A DNA stretch of 64,000 nt from Diphasiastrum complanatum (GCA_029204225.1 CM055101.1:133401-197400), one strand, 5' to 3'; counted from the first letter of the stretch, positions 45,821-57,950 are shown. Numbers and translations are program-made. Notes: generated by a model from the letters alone, not told the origin.

Positions 45821-47190
45821 CTAAAGATTGTAAGTAACCCTCCCTTGAGGTTCACAAGTAGTGATCTGACTGAAAGCGAAACATCCAAACACTCTGATAT
45901 GGTTGAGTAATGGCTTCAATCTTGTCCACACCTGATAAAGTGTCTTGCCATTCAAGGCCTCTGAAATGGATCGATTTTGAAGGTAGGCTGTTGTAGTAAC
46001 AGCTTCTGTCCAGAACTTCTTTGGAAGAGATGCATAGGCCAGCATGCTCCTTGCACTTTCAATGAGTGACTGAGTCTTCCATTTAGCTACACCATTTAAC
46101 TGAGGTGAGCTTGTTGTAAAATGTTGTTGTATTCCGGTTGCCTTGTAGAAGTCTTCGAGTTTGTTGGAGAAAAATACTCTCTCTACATCTGAGTGTAAAA
46201 GCTTTGATTCTTCTCTGGGTCGATTTTTCTGATGATGCCTTGAACTGCATGAAGAACTTGAGAGTATTGGATTTGTTCTTCAAGAAATATGCTACAGTCC
46301 TTTGAGAGAAGTCATCAATAATAGTCAACAAATAGACAGCTCCTCTTGTGGAACTAGTCTACATAGGACCACAAATGGCCATGTGTACAAGATCTAGCAA
46401 ATTTTTAAAAATACATTCTAGATCTGAAATGATTGAACTTCTAACATGCTTGCTGGAAATACAACTTTTACATGGAGTATCGGATTTGCTAATGAAGGAT
46501 AAATTTTGTACTAAGTTTTGTTTTAACATTTGTTGATTACAACTAGAATTTAAATGGCCTAATCTATGACATATCATTTGAATCAGAAGTAGTAGTAAAA
46601 AGAGCTTGACTACTTGTAGAATAGGAGTGACTGAGTTTGTGCAAATTGCCACATCTTCTACTAAAAGCAAAAAATTTCCTAGATTCATCAAGAATAGTGC
46701 AGCCCTGTGTATCGAATTCGACCCTCTGACCTGAATCTGTAATTTTGCTAACTGAGAGCAAGGTCAAATTAGGAATGTGAAGAACATTGGACAAAAACAT
46801 TACATCACCATTCTGGAATTTGATTCTGACTGTTCCTTCACCCGCAATGGAATGAGTTGAGTTGTCTCCAAGTTGCACAACTCTAGAATGGATGTATGAC
46901 TTGTAGTCATGGAACCAGTCTTGATCGTGAGTCATGTGTTGTGTTGCACCTGAGTCCAAATACCAGGAATCGATATCATGTTGTTCTTCGACTTTGGTCA
47001 AAAATGTAGCTTCATCTTTCTCTTCATGCTAGATCGAGTAACTGGTTGAGGCAGCATTTGCTTGTTGTTGAGACTGCATCTTCTTTTCATTGTTGTACTT
47101 GAGTATTCTGCAATTCTTGATGAGATGGCCAATCCTCTTACAATATTTGTAGAACAGGTTCCGCTTTGGCTGGAATGATGAAGAAGAATT
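45821..47190 (-). pseudogene. copia-3: zinc knuckle, protease, integrase
   Basis: On the minus strand there is a degenerate knuckle (YCKRIGHLIKNC near 47,130) and a retropepsin-like motif WYLDSGATQHMT (about 46,960-46,930). It continues with LPNLTL-type protease text, RLGHLN (GAG-pre-integrase, about 46,560), integrase IDDFSQRTVAYFLK (46,325) and FWTEAVTTTAYLQNRS (46,020). It ends at RVFGCFAFSQI near 45,830. RT and RNase H are absent. Frameshifts occur at about 46,600 and 46,250. Confidence 0.8.
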
Positions 47191-47263
47191 CATGTTTCAC
47201 TCGAGCCAGTATTTGACCCTGAGTTAAAATTCGACCTACACTACAAGGATGTTTCACTTAATC

Positions 47264-47722
47264 TCAAGAGAAGTTTACAAATTGCCTCGAAACATGATTT
47301 TTCACACTATGAGTAACAAACTCATTCTTGCTCTTACTAGATCCAAGAGCATACATTTGATGAGACAACCACTTGCTTTCAAAATGATTTGGAAACATAT
47401 CTAAGCCATCAATGACAAAAAATATGTCCATATAATAGGCATCATACAAAACTAGTATTGCCTTACTTGAACTTTGAAATGTAGAAATCTCAATAAACCA
47501 AGATGGTATATCAAATAATGGAAGAGAAGCATAAGTGAGAATGTTGGAGTAGATACCACCTGAAACTTGCCCCTCTTTGCCATGAAAAGTGAGCCACATA
47601 GACTCGGCCTTGACTCTTGAATATCTCCATAAAACCATGTGTTGAAAAGCCTCCTCCTCAAGCCTTGGCAAATCTCCATCATACACTTGGATTTTTGGTA
47701 GATTTAAAAATCCTACCATCAT
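47264..47722 (-). CDS. unrecognised ORF of 152 codons
   Basis: It reads MMVGFLNLPKIQVYDGDLPR, and later SWFIEISTFQSSSKAILVLY. It is unlike any copia domain although copia-3 and a copia gag flank it. Two in-frame methionines open it. It may be a captured host exon, an unusual leader or noise. No homologue is visible elsewhere in the window. Confidence 0.25.
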   Translation of the reverse strand: MMVGFLNLPKIQVYDGDLPRLEEEAFQHMVLWRYSRVKAESMWLTFHGKEGQVSGGIYSNILTYASLPLFDIPSWFIEISTFQSSSKAILVLYDAYYMDIFFVIDGLDMFPNHFESKWLSHQMYALGSSKSKNEFVTHSVKNHVSRQFVNFS

Positions 47723-47828
47723 CCTCTAGATTGAGATTAGATCCTCCTTATTCCTTACTTTCAAATGAATGTTGACAAAGCATATGGCTCTAAAGATCTC
47801 CAACGTATCAACTATTGCAATCTTCATA

Positions 47829-48590
47829 TCAAGCACTTTGATAGGAGATACCTCCAATTGAAGTCTTTAAGTAATAAGTCACATGAAATAATAACTCTGC
47901 ATGTGTTTTTGCCAAAGCACCATCTTCATGAGCCTCACCATCTTGGAACATAGGTTGAGGTAGATTACTTGCCTTCTCCTCCTTGAGATGATCCAAGCTC
48001 CTCTTGGCCACAAGTCCACAAGGATTAACATCAATCTTGAAATATTACCACATCTAGTCTAACTTACTACCACATCACCATCCCTCTTGAACTCTTTCTT
48101 CTTGAAACAATTAGAAGCAAAATACCCATTCTTACCACAAAAGTAGCACTTCTTGTTGGATTTGCAACTTTTTTGTGATGACTCCTCATCACTCTCCTCC
48201 TTTGATTTGTCCCTCTTGAAATGTTGATGTTGCTCTTCGACCCTTCCTCTTGGCTTGTCCTTCTTGAAGTAAGCTTTCACCTCTACATCATCCTTCAATG
48301 TGTTCTTTTCATAGATGGATTTCAATGTGTCCCAAGCCTCCTTGGATGAGGTGCATGAGCCAATCTCCCACAACACTTCATTGGAAACATTCATCTTTAT
48401 GATATGTAGGGACATCCTAACCCTTTTCTTGTATTTTTGGACCTCTTGGAGCTCTTGAGACTCCTCCTCAAGTCCTAGCACAATCTCCATCACATCTTGG
48501 GGCACCAAAATGGAGCCCATCCTCACCCTCCAAATGTCATAATTGGAGGTGTTCAATCTCTAACTTGACATTAATAGGAAGGAACCCATG
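47829..48590 (-). pseudogene. copia-3b gag (shortened)
   Basis: From about 48,590 the minus strand encodes a UBN2-type copia gag. It runs LNTSNYDIWRVRMGSI and later LHIIKMNVSNEVLWEIGSC and EAWDTLKSIYEKN. It then jumps to a Lys/Glu-rich linker and the knuckle CYFCGKNGYFASNC, where the His ligand is Tyr. The middle of a normal gag between KSIYE and the linker is missing. A stop precedes NTSNYD at about 48,560. It lies downstream (minus strand) of the primer site at 49,213. Confidence 0.7.
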
Positions 48591-49212
48591 GAAGCCACGA
48601 AAAGTGAAAATGATGTCTTGTAATGGATCAGAAGGTGTTGCTTTTCTCTCAACAATGGATCATTAAAAGGTGCACTACTAACTCCAATGTGAGACTTGGT
48701 GTGAGACCTATCTCACTAGCTCTACCAATCTCTCTCAAACTAGATCAAACTCTCGTCCCAAGATGGAGCATGGACAAAGTTTGGGTCAACTTGACTCAAG
48801 CACTCAAAAGCACTCAAAAACAATCACAAAAGACTCAAATACAATTGTATTGCATGAAACTATGTGGCTATGACCTCAAAAAATTGTCTAGATCTCAAAT
48901 AGACAATATTGGCAAGCTTTCCCTTGAGTTTTTGGATCAAAAAAGCAAGAAGTGAGCCTAAATTGATGTATCTACATAGGTTAGGTGCCCTACCTACATC
49001 ACTTCGAGGCACATCCAATTGACTTGAAATCAATTGCACTAGAAATTACATTTACCAGTTGCTTTCCAATAAGCAATCAAGCACTCGATTCGGATCTACC
49101 TTGGAGAAACACCAACCATTCAAATTTTGGTAGATGCAAGTACACTCAAAAAGTCTTGATTTCAAGGCAAATTTTCACATCCAATTGACATATGCATGGA
49201 TATCTTAGGCTA

Positions 49213-49224
49213 GTTCTGATACCA
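49213..49224 (-). promoter_or_regulatory. copia primer-binding site
   Basis: TGGTATCAGAAC on the minus strand, one base from the initiator Met-tRNA complement, located 5' of the gag at 48,590. Confidence 0.7.
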
Positions 49225-50032
49225 TGTTGAAATTCACACATGTGGGAGTGCCACAAAGTGTGTTATTTATCTCCTAAGACTTTGTGATTGCACATAGATC
49301 ACACATAGATTGAAAATCAAGATCTATTGCATAAATCTAAGGCAATCACCAAAATTGGTCAATTTTTGACACTTTTTGACTTCCTACAAACCCAATTGCT
49401 AGAATTCTTGGCTCTAACTTCTAGAACAGCTTCAAGAGACTATGATTCATCTTTTTCCAACGTCAATTGATGTTCAACAACCTCCTACCATCCAATTTCA
49501 TAAAAAAACAAGCAAAAATCATAAATTTTAGCCCTTTCTAGGTTTTTTCACCATGTAAAATTGGAAATTAATGGCAAGAACGTTTTCCAAATCCACATGC
49601 AATCCAAAATATAGAGTTACAACCAATCAATTGATCTGATCTTGCTGGATTTTGAATTCTACCCTCCATTTTTGCCAAAAACATGGAAAACAAGCCAAAT
49701 TTGGCCACGAAAGAGCCTAGAATCCAAATACATGGGAAGATCCAACATGCAAACTGAATTTCAACTACTTCAAAGTAAATTAACTTGTTAGAAATTTTAG
49801 ATCCTTCACTATTTTTGAGCTACACATGCTAAAACTCCAAAAAAGACACAAAATTGATTTTCTAGCACAATTCTCCATAAACCACAATCAATTTGAGAGA
49901 GATATGGAACATGCAAATTGAATTTGGGAAGATCCACCAATTGCAACCTTGCTCCTCTCCTTGGATGAGAATACGAGTTGAATATCACCAAGCTCCAATG
50001 AAAAGCACCACCTCTCCAAGCTTGTAAGCCTT

Positions 50033-50044
50033 GTTCTGATACCA
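50033..50044 (-). promoter_or_regulatory. copia primer-binding site
   Basis: TGGTATCAGAAC on the minus strand, preceded by TCCCTTATAG. It has no gag of its own downstream before the next primer site, so the element here is a remnant. Confidence 0.65.
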
Positions 50045-50244
50045 CTATAAGGGAAGCTTTCCCTATACATAGATTCACCTAGAATAGAGTCCTATGCATG
50101 GACCAACTATTCATAGAATTGCTATTGATAACTCTACACATGCATACACTATCTCATTACCTTGTCTAAACTCCACTTAGTGTGTTCTGGGCCTCACAAT
50201 AATATTAGTTACTTTCAGGTCATGTCCAGTATGATGTGGCATAA

Positions 50245-50586
50245 CTAACAGCTTGTTTCACTGGAGTACCGTGTATCCAAGACTAGGAGTAAACTGTATC
50301 CTATGTACTGGTCATGGACATAATAGATATTATCAACATCTTGATTGTTTCCACCACTCAAGAAGATATCATCCACATAGATTAGCAAGATAGTAACATC
50401 ATTTCTAGCAAATATAAAGTATAATGACTGATCATACTCACTCATAACAAAATTTTGAGAGTAAAATGTGTTAAGTTTAGCATACCAGCTCCTTGTTGCT
50501 TGCTTAAGACCATAGTACAAACTCTTTTGTAGAAGATAAACATGATTTGGCTTTGTAGGTGAAATGTAGCTCTCGGGCTGCTCCAT
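50245..50586 (-). pseudogene. copia-4 RT fragment
   Basis: It reads EQPESYISPTK, then LLQKSLYYGLKQATRSWYAK, and the polymerase box LLIYVDDIFLSG is intact. It begins in the palm subdomain and stops soon after the YVDD box. The RT N-terminus and RNase H are missing. Together with 50,683-52,980 it forms one decayed minus-strand copia. Confidence 0.8.
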
Positions 50587-50682
50587 TTACAGTTCTTCCT
50601 CAAGATCACCATTCAAAAATGCATTTGTAATGTCCATTTGCCATAGATTTCATCCAAAAAGAGTAGTGAATGCTTACCACCT

Positions 50683-52104
50683 TTACCACGGGTGCAAAGG
50701 TCTCATCATAGTCAATACCATGTTTCTTCTCATCAACATCAAGAATTTAGATCCATCCACTCTACCATCAATCATGCTTGAAGGCACCTTTGGAATGTTC
50801 CCCTCATAAAAAATGACATCTCTACCAACAATCACTTTGTTAGTAGAAGGAATGTAAACCTTGTAGGATTTACTCACCTCACTATATCCACCAGAAATAC
50901 CTCCTCTTGATGATGGATCCTCCTTGGTCCTATCGTCAAGAGTAATGTTGACATAGCATGTGCATCCAAAGGTTCTTAGAAAGTTGACACTCGGCCTCCT
51001 CTTGAATAGCATCTCAAAAGGTGTCCTTCCATCCAAAATAGCACTCGGCCACCTATTGCACAAGAAATTGGCACACAATAAAGCTTGATCCCAAAATGGT
51101 TTGTGAAGATTAGCACTTAACCTCATAGATTTAGCACTTTCACATAAAGTCCTATTCTTCATTTTAGCCACTCCATTTTGTTGTGGGGTCCTTGATGTTG
51201 TATACTCCCTCTTGATCCCATGCTCGTCACAAAAGGCCTTGAACTTGTTAGATATGTACTCACCACCATTGTCACCTCTCAAGCACTTGATCTTTGTGAA
51301 AAATTGGTTCTCCCTTGCATTCTTGAACTTGACAAAGATATCATACACTTCATCCTTGCTCTTTACAAGATAGATCCAACAAAATCTACTAAAATCATCA
51401 ATGAATGTTACATACATCTTAGCTCCACTGTTGCTAATTGTAGTAAATCCATGAATATCTGAATGTACAAGTTGAAAAGGCTTTGTAGATCTAGAAATAG
51501 ATCTAGTATAAGGTAGTCTATGTGACTTAAACAAAGCACAAGACTCACAAACATGCTTGTCATTACTTAAGGAACTTGGAAGACCAATCACAACCTTCTT
51601 CCTTGCCATTACCTCCAATGACTTGAAGTTGAGGTGTCCCATCCTTTGGTGCCAAACCTCTTGAATAGAAATTTGTTCCCTTGCAACACATCCAACTTGG
51701 TTAGCAATAACACAAGCATCAAGTTTGAATAACTTTCCTTGTCTTTTACCTTTTCCAATCAAGACATCCTTCCTTTTGATCAAACAAGCATCTCCATCAA
51801 ACTCCACCTTGAGGCCCGTTCTTAGCGTTTGACTCAGACTAAGCAAAATCTTGGTAATAGATGGAATAAACAAGAGATCCTCCAAATGAACATTCCTATT
51901 TGTAGAGAGAGAAATAGGAATTGTGCCAATCCTTTTGATTGCACACTTACCATCATTGGCTGTGTAGATCACCCTCTTGTCATCTCCATATGCCAGCAAA
52001 GAAGTGAAGTACTCTTTGTGAAAGGTCATGTGTGAACTTGCTCCACTATCAATCCACCAAGGATCTAGATCTCCATCATTAGCAAGCATACATGAAGACA
52101 TCAC
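50683..52104 (-). pseudogene. copia-4 protease-integrase, longest ORF of the window
   Basis: 473 codons without a stop. Protease signature WWIDSGASSHMTF is at residues 16-28, followed by GAG-pre-integrase WHQRMGHLN and the zinc-binding CESCALFKSH. The integrase core has the first Asp in LVHSDIHGF and the second in LRGDNGGEY. The third catalytic residue is altered: QQNGVAERKN of active elements reads QQNGVAKMKN here, so the DD35E Glu is Lys. The LGY-like region after TFGCTCYVN carries a deletion (DPSSRGGISGGY). So even this open frame cannot give an active integrase. Confidence 0.9.
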
Positions 52105-52980
52105 AAAAGCATATTTGCATCTTGAAAATCCAGACCATCCTCATCAAGAGTAAGATTACCTTGCTTGTCTCCTTGATCTCTCTTCTTCTTGTAGCACTCC
52201 CTTGCAAAGTGTCCTTTGATGCCACAATAGAAGCACTTGAGCTTTGTTCTATCCTTCTTTTTGCCACTTGAAGAAGCATCCACTTGATCTTGCACGTTAG
52301 ACCACTTACTTTTGGTTTTGCCCTTGAATTTGCCCTTTGTGAACATAGCATCCTCTTGAATTGTTGATGTAGATCCACCTCTTGCTTGAAGCCTATATTC
52401 CTCATTGGTCAAGATCTCTTGAAGATCCATCAAACTTGGCAAAGTCTTCTGACCACAAAGAAAAGATAAAAACTGTTGTTAATGCCAAAAATACTTTGAA
52501 CAATGTTAGCATGAGCATCCAACAAGCCATTAAGAATCACTTGAATAGGCTCTCCTTCCTTAATGCTTTCATCTATGCAAGCTAACTCATCATTCAATGC
52601 TTTCCTTTTGCAAACAAGAAAAGATTTGCCTTCTTAGAGTCAACACTCTAGAAGTAGACTTGGATTCATAAAGTTTCTTCAATGAATTCCGCTTCCAAAG
52701 ATGATGTGCACTTACCAACTTCCTTGAGAAGTTCATTGGTAACATTCATCTTTATCATGTGTAGAGCCTTCTTGGCCCTCTTGTCATACCTCAATTGATT
52801 TTGTTGTGTTGTTGGTCTGTCTTTCAAACCTACAACAATATCCAAAACATCATTCATCTCAAGAAGTGACTCCATCATCACTTTCCACAATGAATAGTTA
52901 CTTGAGCTAAGCCTATCATTGGCTTCCAACATGACTCCAATTGAGGTTGCCATGTAGCAATACCTGATATTCTCTTTCAA
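52105..52980 (-). pseudogene. copia-4 gag
   Basis: The N-terminal part (52,950-52,690) reads NDRLSSSNYSLWKVMMESLL, then ALHMIKMNVTNELLKEVGKC, the UBN2 gag fold of copia. It breaks at SLEAEFIEE. The C-terminal part (52,442-52,101) has an intact knuckle CFYCGIKGHFARECYKKK. About 200 bp between the two parts are scrambled. Confidence 0.8.
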
Positions 52981-53690
52981 CTTGTTTCAATGCACAAAGC
53001 ACTCCTTTAAATAACAACAGATGCTTTCAAAAGAAATCACCAAGATTTGAAACTATCTCATAAATTCTCTTCTAGCACTTATCCAAGCAAATCAACACAT
53101 AGAATCATGGAATCTTGATCAACCTATGATATATCCTCAATCTAATGACTTTTGCCACTTCCTAAGATTGAAACACACTCAGCTGAAGTCCAACAACCTC
53201 ACTATCTAGAGATCCAATCAAAATTAGGGTTTTGACAAAATCACAAAAAATTGACTATTCCAAATCTACATGCAAATGCTGAAATTTTGATATGCAATCT
53301 ATAAGCCACCACTTAAGCTGAACCCATGATTCAAAAATTGGCCAAATCTAGTATGTGAGTTCAAAAATCGGAATTGAACAAGTATATTGACCTATTTAGT
53401 GTTTTGATCTACAAAAGATCCAATCTATAAAAGCAAAAAATCCGATTTTGGTTCAGAATCCTCTCTAGCATGCTCTAGACTTGATATCTTAACCAAATCA
53501 TTGATAGATCTGATTTCCTCCTTCATAACCTGAAACACAAGCTCTGATACCATGTGAAAGATTTCAGATCCTTAAGATCCAATCTACTTGAATGATCTTT
53601 GGTTAGAAAGAAAAATACACTACCAATCTCACCAATGTAAAAAAATCAACATCTACACACAAATTGAGATGCAAACATCTCACACGACAC
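52981..53690 (-). other. copia-4 leader, primer site and truncated LTR
   Basis: The minus-strand primer site TGGTATCAGAGC (53,541-53,552) is the perfect Met-tRNA complement. The leader runs from there to gag at 52,950. LTR sequence above 53,556 is cut at about 53,690 by copia-5, which runs in the opposite direction. Confidence 0.65.
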
Positions 53691-54080
53691 CACACAGATT
53701 ATGGTGGGGTAGAAAATCCAATCTGACTTACATCCGTATCTCTGGCTATGCAGCTTATGCACATGTTCCTCATAAGCTTCAAAAGAAGTTTGACGAGAAA
53801 GCAAAACAAAGATATCTTGTAGGATAGGACAATAATTCATCATACTACAGATTCTATATGTCAGAGACAAACAAATGAAGACAGTCAGAGATGTCAAATT
53901 TGATGAGAGCGTAACGATGGCCAATGATGATCTTGTCAGTTATGAAGTTCTTGAAAGACAATACTATAATCTGCCAATTGTGACAGAGGGAGCAGAGGCC
54001 GAACACTCAAACGAAGATGTTCGAGTCACATCTCATTCAAGTGACGAATTAGCCGAAGAAATATTTGAGAGGTAGCCTAC
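53690..54080 (+). pseudogene. copia-5 integrase C-terminus
   Basis: It reads RLWWGRKSNLTYIRISGYAAYAHVP, the standard 'GRKPNVSHLRVFGC' region, then KLQKKFDEKAKQRYLVG and a stop. SEMSNLMRA/VRDVKFDES follows in another frame. The acidic linker (53,875-54,075) leads into RT. Stops at 53,825 and 53,876 break it. Confidence 0.75.
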
Positions 54081-54204
54081 TGCTATAGTACTTGTAAACC
54101 AAAATGGTTCCGGACCTAGCAGAGCAGATAAAGACAAAAGCATTGAAGTTTCAAGAGGATCTCCTAGAAGGTCGACAAGACAATGAAGAGCACCAGCAAG
54201 ATAT

Positions 54205-55800
54205 GTGCCAGACAACTCAGCTTCTACATCAAAAGAGTTCTGTGGATTCAGTGGTGAACCACAGACATTCAAGAAAGCAATTGAATGTCTAGAGAAGGAC
54301 AAATGGATCCAAGCCATGAATGAGGAGATGAAATCCATGAGGAAGAACCAGGTATGGATGTTGCAGCCATTACCAGATAAGAGAAAGAATGTAAAATACA
54401 AATGGGTATATAAGCTAAAGTATGGACCAGATGGAAATGTCTCGAAGTATAAAGCAAGACTTGTAGCGAAGAGATTTTCTCAGAGATATGGTATTGATTA
54501 TTCTGAGACCTTCTCTATTGTTGTGAAACATTTGTCCCTACATTTACTATTTGCATATGCAGCTGCTTATGATCTTAGAATTCACATTGTGGATGAGAAG
54601 ACAGCCTTCTTGCATGGTGAGCTAGACGAAGAAGTCTACATGGATCAACCCCCAGGCTATGTCTCGAATTCACTTCCTACTTATGCATGCAGAATGCATA
54701 GGACTATCTATGGTCTGAAGTAGTCAGCGTGACAATGGTACAAGAAGAAAGATCAAACCCTGAAATTCTTAGGATTCAAGCCACTAATGGCTTATTCCAA
54801 TGTCTATGTAAGAATTACAGATGGGAAGATCATCATTGTAGCTGTGCATGTGGATGCCACTCTGATACTCTGCAAGAGTGAGAAGCTTATTGCTGAAGTG
54901 AAGTATGATATCTCGAAACATTTTGAGACTGTAGATCTGGGAGAAGCCAGATGTTATTTTGGCTTACAGATTGACAGGGACTATGAGGGAGGTAAATTGT
55001 ACCTTCATCAGTCCAGATATACTCAAAAAATCTTAGAAGATTTTGGGATGCTGAATTGCAAAGGAGCTAATACTACAATGCTTGCAGAAACAATGAAAAC
55101 TGTATAAGGACTGAAGAAGAAAGAGAATTGATGCAGCTTACACCACCGTACATGAAGTTGATCGGATCATTGATGTACCTTGCAGATAACACACATCTTG
55201 ACATTGCTTATGTCGTGTTCAGGATGAGTCAATTTTGTACAAATCCAGGCTCATCTCATTAGAAGATTGCAAAATGAATTTTGCAATATCTTCAATCAAC
55301 AAAAGATTTTGGTTTGTGTTATTCTCATGATGCATGGGTTCCAGATGCTTTCCTACAGTTATCCTAGCTAGGCATCTCTCAAGGACGACTGCAAAAGTGT
55401 CTCAGGAGGATGTACCACCTTGTCAGGAGCAACAATTCTCTGGGTCAGCAAGAAGCAGGCTATTGTGGCTTAGTCATTCTGCAAAGCAGAGTACATTGCA
55501 ATAACAAAGATGGCCAATGATATAATTTGGCTCTAACAGTTCCTTGACGAACTGGGTGAAATAACGAATGAACCTCTAGTATTGCAGATGGACAACATGT
55601 CTGCTATACATCTAACAAAAGACTATGTGTTTCACTCAAGGATGAAACACATTGCAATCAAGTACTACTTGACAAGGAATCTGATCGGGAAGAAGATGTT
55701 GCAAACTACTTTCATTGGAACGAAGGAGATAATAGCTGACATTTTCACAAAGGCCTTAGAAAAAGGTCTATTCGAGAAATAGAGGAGCAGTCTTGGAGTC
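54205..55800 (+). pseudogene. copia-5 reverse transcriptase and RNase H
   Basis: The RT opens with KWIQAMNEEMKSMRKNQVW and KYKWVYKLKYGPDG. IVDEKTAFLHGELDEEVYMD keeps the first catalytic Asp as IVDEKTAF. Stops lie in YGLK*SA*QWYK (54,721). The polymerase box reads VAVHVDATLIL where YVDD is expected, so the second catalytic Asp is Ala. RNase H follows in pieces, with ILWVSKKQAIVA*SFCKAEY, MDNMSAIHLTKD, and finally ADIFTKALEKGLFEK ending at 55,782. Several frame breaks occur between 55,105 and 55,400. Confidence 0.85.
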
Positions 55801-57301
55801 GTCAAGCTATCATGCTTTGAGAGAGAGCTGAAGAAACAAAATGTTTCTATTGCCAACGGCTTGCTAGCTTTCCACCTAGATTTTGACAAAAAAGACACAT
55901 AAAACAAAAATGTTCATGAACAATTTTGCAACACACGACATGAAATTGTTTCACGACACAAAATCATTCATGCTCCACAAAGGACCAAGAAGATCAACCA
56001 AGTACCATGGGGTACAAGTATTTGATCAGATATCATGACATCAATAGAAGTACTCTAGATCATGGCTAATATGCCACTCTTGTAATTTGTGATTAGTTGT
56101 AGATGTTTAATCTTTTTGATCTGGAAGTTACACAATGCGACACGAAATATTTTGCGAACAATATACTTGCTGCTCGATGCATAATATTGTAAGACAAAAA
56201 TATACAGAATATATGTCCGCTTGTGAGCGAGACAATCTTGCAAGAGGATCAATAGATCCTGAAGTCCGCTAGTAAACGAGACATCATTCGTGAGAGAAAT
56301 ACAATTCTCTCACGCCAATGCACTGTGTGGATCTGTCACACAGTGCTTGAAATCAGAAGATCAATAGATAATATTGTAGCTGTTACACGTATATTATTTT
56401 GAATGATTGTATGATCTCGAATGAATATTTTTCTGTTACTATTTGTGTGTCTGATTCACTTATTTATTCAATTCTGCACATTGGTTTGATTATGTTGAAT
56501 GCTATGAATAATCTATAATGTAGATCAGTAGTGTCTGTCTACATTCTGGAGGATTGTAAGAATGATATAGCCGGCAGTGACCAACAATCATATATGAATT
56601 CCACATGAACAAAATTTATTCGTGAATGTTTTTGCTTCGTATATCATTTCGTTTCGCTTCGCGATCACATGGCCTTAAGTGTAAATCAATTTCAGAGCTC
56701 ATTTAAGTTTTGATTCGCTTTGTTTCATTTTGTTTCGACTCGTTACAAAGCCTGATTGATCTTTTTGTAAATTCTTATCTTTCATCTAGTTTTGCTTCAT
56801 TTTGTTTCATTTCATTGCAGAGCTTGCCTAGATCGCAAATTCTTCTCGAGCAAAAATTATTTGTGATCAGAACGGTTTCACAAAATGTTTGCGAATCATT
56901 CCAGAGACCCTTATTAGTTCGCTTCTAGAATTTTACTGGAATTTTGAACTTTCACATTTTTTTTTCCCATCATAGTATATCTAATCCTAGAATCTTTATG
57001 AAAAAAACTTCTTCTGATCTTCTGATAATTTATTTTAATCAATTCACTCAGATAATTATGTTGCATTGTTATCACACACAACGATCCGAGTTGTCATTTT
57101 GTAGTCAGTTGAAATTTTCACTTCATGTGATTGTACTCCTTGTGGATATTAATGAAAGTACATTGTGTCTCCACTTAGTTATTGTTCCATTATGCATTTC
57201 TGATTCATTCAGTTTTGAATATTCTGCTGCTAACTGTGGCACTTCCGATCCTAAGGCCCACTCGCTCAAGCTTCCGCTCACAAACCCACTGATTTTCAAC
57301 A
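55801..57301 (+). repeat. copia LTR region (shared between copia-5 and the gag at 57,446)
   Basis: Noncoding stretch from the RNase H end to the primer site TGGTATCAAAGC at 57,302. It ends CTGATTTTCAACA. The exact LTR start was not fixed (candidates lie near 55,840-55,910). Two 10-bp hairpins lie at 56,289-56,346. The ORFs at 56,710-57,408 are not called, because they overlap the primer site and have low-complexity composition. Confidence 0.55.
56289..56346. repeat. two adjacent short hairpins in the LTR
   Basis: CGTGAGAGAA (56,289) pairs with TTCTCTCACG (ending 56,314) over a 6-base loop. GCACTGTGTG (56,320) pairs with CACACAGTGC (ending 56,346) over a 7-base loop. Both stems are perfect. 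Confidence 0.85.
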
Positions 57302-57313
57302 TGGTATCAAAGC
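57302..57313 (+). promoter_or_regulatory. copia primer-binding site
   Basis: TGGTATCAAAGC, one base from the Met-tRNA complement, lies 130 bp before gag. Confidence 0.75.
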
Positions 57314-57445
57314 GAGCAATTCAGGAATCTACACAATATCTACGAATTATCAAGACTTGTCTCTACCAAGTTGTTGTTCTACCAAGCACACAACCAACAG
57401 TATTCTGAAATCATTGTATCTACCAATGATCTCACTCAACCAGAA

Positions 57446-57950
57446 TGGATCTACCTACTAGTTCTTCTGTCATTGAGAGACTCGATGCAAGTAACTACCA
57501 TCACTAGAAGTTCAAAGTGAAGACCATACCACTAACCAAGGAACTGTGGGACGTAGTTGATGGCACAAAGGTTAAACCAGAGTGTGATGCAACCACTATC
57601 ACCAAATGGAGACTGAAAGATGGCAAGGCATTTGCCTACATCACTCTCAACATCAGAGACACTCAAATCATTTACATAAGCGTTGCTAAGACTGCCACAA
57701 GGATGCATGGGACCCTTTATCATATCAGGGATACCATATCTTACATTTGAGAAAGAAATTCTTCAACATAGAAAGTGTCTCGAGCCATCTCATCACTTTC
57801 AAAGTCCTTCTAGAGCAAATGGCAGCAATCGGTTCAATGATTGAAGATTCTGATGCTGTTATGACTCTATTATCAAGTCTTCCTGAAGCCTATGAAAATT
57901 GGGTCCTGGCAATTTTGACCCAGGAGCATCTACTCTTTCGAGAGTAATTT
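57446..57950 (+). pseudogene. copia gag (UBN2 type), N-terminal part
   Basis: MDLPTSSSVIERLDASNYHH is followed by a stop where active gags have Trp (HWKFKVK). It continues with LTKELWDVVDGTKVKPE, WRLKDGKAFAYITLNI and, after a frameshift, LLSSLPEAYENWVLAILT, ending at 57,947. No zinc knuckle or pol follows. It belongs to the same lineage position as copia-5 but lies after the LTR. Confidence 0.8.

Larger units (their letters stand above)
48591..50244 (-). other. copia leaders and LTR material, two primer sites
   Basis: Noncoding on both strands as far as I can tell. Two minus-strand primer sites (GTTCTGATACCA at 49,213-49,224 and 50,033-50,044) each imply an LTR at higher coordinates. The first LTR should end near ATTTCA at about 49,227. 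The other ends of these LTRs were not located. The ORF at 50,078-49,809 is leader sequence. Confidence 0.5.

Noticed and set aside
56710-57408. Two plus-strand ORFs with hydrophobic segments before the primer site
   Set aside because: They lie in the copia LTR, and the second crosses the primer-binding site.
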